Shown one piece after another: positions 61,572-64,000 of a DNA stretch of 64,000 nt (positions are counted from its first letter, which is position 1; each line of letters begins with the position of its first letter). The position numbers were made by a program, and so were the translations under genes. Source of the stretch: Silene latifolia (Eukaryota; Streptophyta; Magnoliopsida; Caryophyllales; Caryophyllaceae); assembly GCF_048544455.1 (NCBI RefSeq), contig NC_133538.1, forward strand, positions 451,931,311 through 451,995,310, written 5' to 3'. The notes under the pieces are model-generated. The model had not been told where the DNA came from. It saw only the letters and a program-made list of their open reading frames with translations, and did not search any database.

Positions 61572-63331
61572 TGATCGGAGCCATTTGGTGTTCACAATTA
61601 AGCATATGTGGTCGTTGGTCAATGGTCGATACAAAACACAATTTATACTTCACAAACAACTCTACAATTAGTAAAGAGGCAAGTAAAGGTCGGATCCCAA
61701 GGGACGGGTATTGAAATGAAGATTCTATTGTAACTAGCGGTGTCTAGGGGTGTCACAAATTGGGTTGATGTAGAAGGTTACTAAACTAAAATAGCAATGA
61801 AAATAAACTAACAAGGTAAATGAAATAAGGGTGTAAACAATTGATTAAAAGCACTAGGGTGTCATGGGTTCATAGGGGAATCATGGGATATGATCATACA
61901 AACATGTTCTCAAGTTATAAGCAAGCAATTATTGTTGTGATGGATTGAGTTGGGTTATATCTTACAATCCTAGGAAAGTTTGGGTCCCTGAGCCGAATCT
62001 CTTGGATTGTACAACACCTACAAGTCGACTTAATCTTCCCTACTTAACACATGCATGGTCTAACAAGACTCGAGTTGGGTTATGTCTTACAAGTCAAGTT
62101 GAAAGGATAGAAGATGATAGTAAATGCAAGGATTCATAGGCTTAGCATTTCATCAAATATAACATGTGCATGCATTAAGATCAAAACAAGCAAGCAAATA
62201 AGATATGAAAGCATATTAATTTAAGCATGAATCATTCCCCATGTTGGTTTCCCCTAATCACCCATTAAACCCTAGCTAAGAGACTACTCACTCATTATCA
62301 TATTGATCATGCTAGAAAGGTTGTCAATCATACTAACATAATGAAACATGATGAATAAATGAAAGTAATTAGCAATAATTAAAAAGGGATTAAGAGATTA
62401 TACCTACTAATGATTCCAATAATAAAGCAAGAATAATAGAAGTACTTGAATCCTAGATTGAGAGGTTGTCAATCTCCCAATAATAACCCAAATAATCTTC
62501 AATTACCCAAAATAAAGTAAGAACAAGAGAGAGATTAAGGAACTAAAACTTGGATTAAAACTTGATTAATATTTGATTACAATATTGAAGAGAGATTTGA
62601 TTGATATTAACTACACTAATTATTGATAAGAAGAACATGCTCCTCTAATTAGACTAATGGGGTATTTATAGTGAAAATTAGGGAGGATGCATTAGGGTTA
62701 ACTAAGGGCTAAACTAGTAATTACACTTTTTAAGTTGAGCAAGGAGCCTCCGGGATTATCCGAGAGAAGGGCTTCTTCATTTCGTAGCTTGAAGAACGAA
62801 ATCAGGCCTTTGTCTTTGTGATCCGTGCGGGCCGGGAGTCGGGACGGCCGGATCTGGGATGGACAATCCGAGCGGATCAAGGAACGAGACGCACGGACTG
62901 GGCATGGGCAATCCGAGCGGATTCCTGGTGAGGACGCTCGGACTGGCGAGGACGGACGGATTCTCTACAATCCGTTCGGATTGTAGCTCAGCAGCTTTCC
63001 TTCTTCTTTCTCTTCCCTTTTCTTCATGAATTCCTTGGGGATTTCCTTGGGGACTCAAGGATCCTTTTCTCAACAATGCTCTTCTACTATGCTATGTACA
63101 AAGGCCTTCTAGTCTTGTCTCTCCTTGATGCTTGGTCATTGAATATGATCAATTTAGCCTTGTTTTGCCATGAAAATGCAAGATTCTTACTCCTTTCCTA
63201 CCAAGGGATCAAAATCTCAAAGAATATGCAAAACAAAGAACTAAAGATAAGAAATGACCCAAATAGGCACTAAAAAGCATAGAAACAATGGTAATTCGGG
63301 GGCTAAATATGCGCCAATTATGGTCGCATCA
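61572..63331 (-). repeat. Element D 5' LTR
   Basis: 1760 bp, matching 51921-53675. Nearly all differences lie in three short blocks (about 62800-62830, 62935-62945, 62990-62995). Confidence 0.93.
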
Positions 63332-64000
63332 ATATTTTACAATAATATATACTTTTCAATAAAATATCACACTTTTAAGAAATAGAACTTACTGCATGTG
63401 CAAGCCTAAAGAAAATCCTTTTAGGTGCTGGTGCTTCTTGTTCCTTTTTTCACAACTCATTCATCAAAATTGACCACGATTCAATCACATATGACTCAAT
63501 CTTCACATTAGGCAATAATGATTCTATATCTGATCTTGAAATTACATGGTTAGTCCCATATGTTGCAAGTGTTTCTCTGTCGTACATTATCAACCAATTT
63601 AAAGATCAATTTACTAATATGCTTAAAAATAGCAGTAAGCCTTTTAAATGACTTACGATTTCTCAATTATATGATCGTGAATGAAAGAATAATCCATCAC
63701 CTCTTTTTGTTTATTCAAAACCGGTTCAAACAACTGTCTATTTCCCACCAAGAATTCTGACAGTAGTCTCATTTGCTTATCTGGTTGTCCACATTGTACG
63801 GTACAACCTAAGTTCTGAGATACCAATAGTGCACATTCTGGTATAGTCTTTGAGTGGAGCAAATAGTCACTAAGTAAACTCCTTGACTCACTCGTTCCTC
63901 CTTTTTGAACGGTTGTTGTTTTGCCTTTTTCATTGTTTTCACTTGCATGTGCATCTCTTCTACGGGAATATACGACTTCCTCATTAATTTCTTCATTTTG
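63332..64000 (-). pseudogene. C48-like copy 2, upstream exons
   Basis: Reverse-strand exons: one from beyond the right edge to 63657, ending ...IHDHIIEKS with donor ATC/GTAAGT, and one from about 63582 to 63393 (RETLATYGTNHVISRSDIES...ESYVIESWSILMNEL, a stop, then ...FFRLAHA, donor GCA/GTAAGT). They correspond to the N-terminal side of the C48-like domain of copy 1 (MIECWAHLLND aligns with VIESWSILMNE). The intron to the next exon carries AATATCACA words and took the insertion of element D. Further stops and frame breaks make it a pseudogene, and the 5' end is outside the window. Confidence 0.55.

Larger units (their letters stand above)
51921..63331 (-). mobile_element. Element D: pol and env-like, no gag
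   Basis: Reverse-strand element with LTRs 61572-63331 (5') and 51921-53675 (3'), almost identical apart from a few clustered differences, so it is young. A perfect ATATT duplication (51916-51920, 63332-63336) flanks it. Order: primer site, RT-RNase H-integrase (61427-58115), palindrome array, TATA box, env-like ORF (57221-55683), 3' spacer, polypurine tract. The first ORF starts only about 120 bp after the primer site, so gag and protease are missing. Confidence 0.93.

Overview
The window is nuclear DNA of a flowering plant (a eudicot is likely; I cannot name the species). The evidence is plant-type LTRs whose primer-binding sites match tRNA-Asp, Athila-like Ty3/gypsy proteins, a FAR1/MULE transposase relative with introns, and AT-rich intergenic DNA. 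I found no ordinary cellular gene, no rRNA or tRNA gene and no CRISPR array. Almost every base can be assigned to a transposable element.

Layout. (1) 190-4917: an LTR retrotransposon with about 500 bp LTRs, a perfect 5 bp target duplication and no coding capacity. (2) 5678-15841: terminal-inverted-repeat elements lying end to end, separated only by (TA)n/(CT)n microsatellites. They are a foldback-like element (5750-9378), a 5.7 kb element (9431-15159) and a 0.56 kb MITE (15173-15732). (3) From 15842 to beyond the right edge: a large decayed Mutator-like element. It carries a FAR1-type transposase pseudogene on the + strand and two related Ulp1/C48-protease-like pseudogenes on the - strand. 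(4) Into the second C48-like gene have gone a solo LTR (22669-24222) and two retrotransposon insertions: element A (24302-50891) and element D (51921-63331). Element B (31182-50626) sits in the 3' LTR of A, and element C (37045-48047, - strand) sits inside B. Exact target duplications mark B (ATTTC), C (TGAGA) and D (ATATT). Those of A and the solo LTR match at 4 of 5 bases.

How the parts relate. B and C carry gag-protease but no reverse transcriptase or integrase. C also has an Athila-type downstream (env-like) ORF. D carries reverse transcriptase, RNase H, integrase and an intact env-like ORF, but no gag-protease. A keeps only a gag-tail-like reading frame and shares the 3' spacer of D, and B and C share theirs. 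The nest therefore holds complementary, individually incomplete elements.

The most interesting signal is a family-specific array of short GC-rich palindromes, such as CTCGATCGAG in C, GTCGATCGAC in B and AATCCGxxCGGATT in D. An array or single palindrome of this kind lies just upstream of the TATA box, or of the expected promoter, in every Athila-like LTR here. It recurs in the gag C-terminus of B and C, and again directly before the env-like ORF. In D that last array is followed by a TATA box and a plant-like leader, which suggests an internal promoter. Many differences between paired LTRs of C and D fall at CAG/CTG sites and may be sequencing artefacts, so some frameshifts reported here may not be real.
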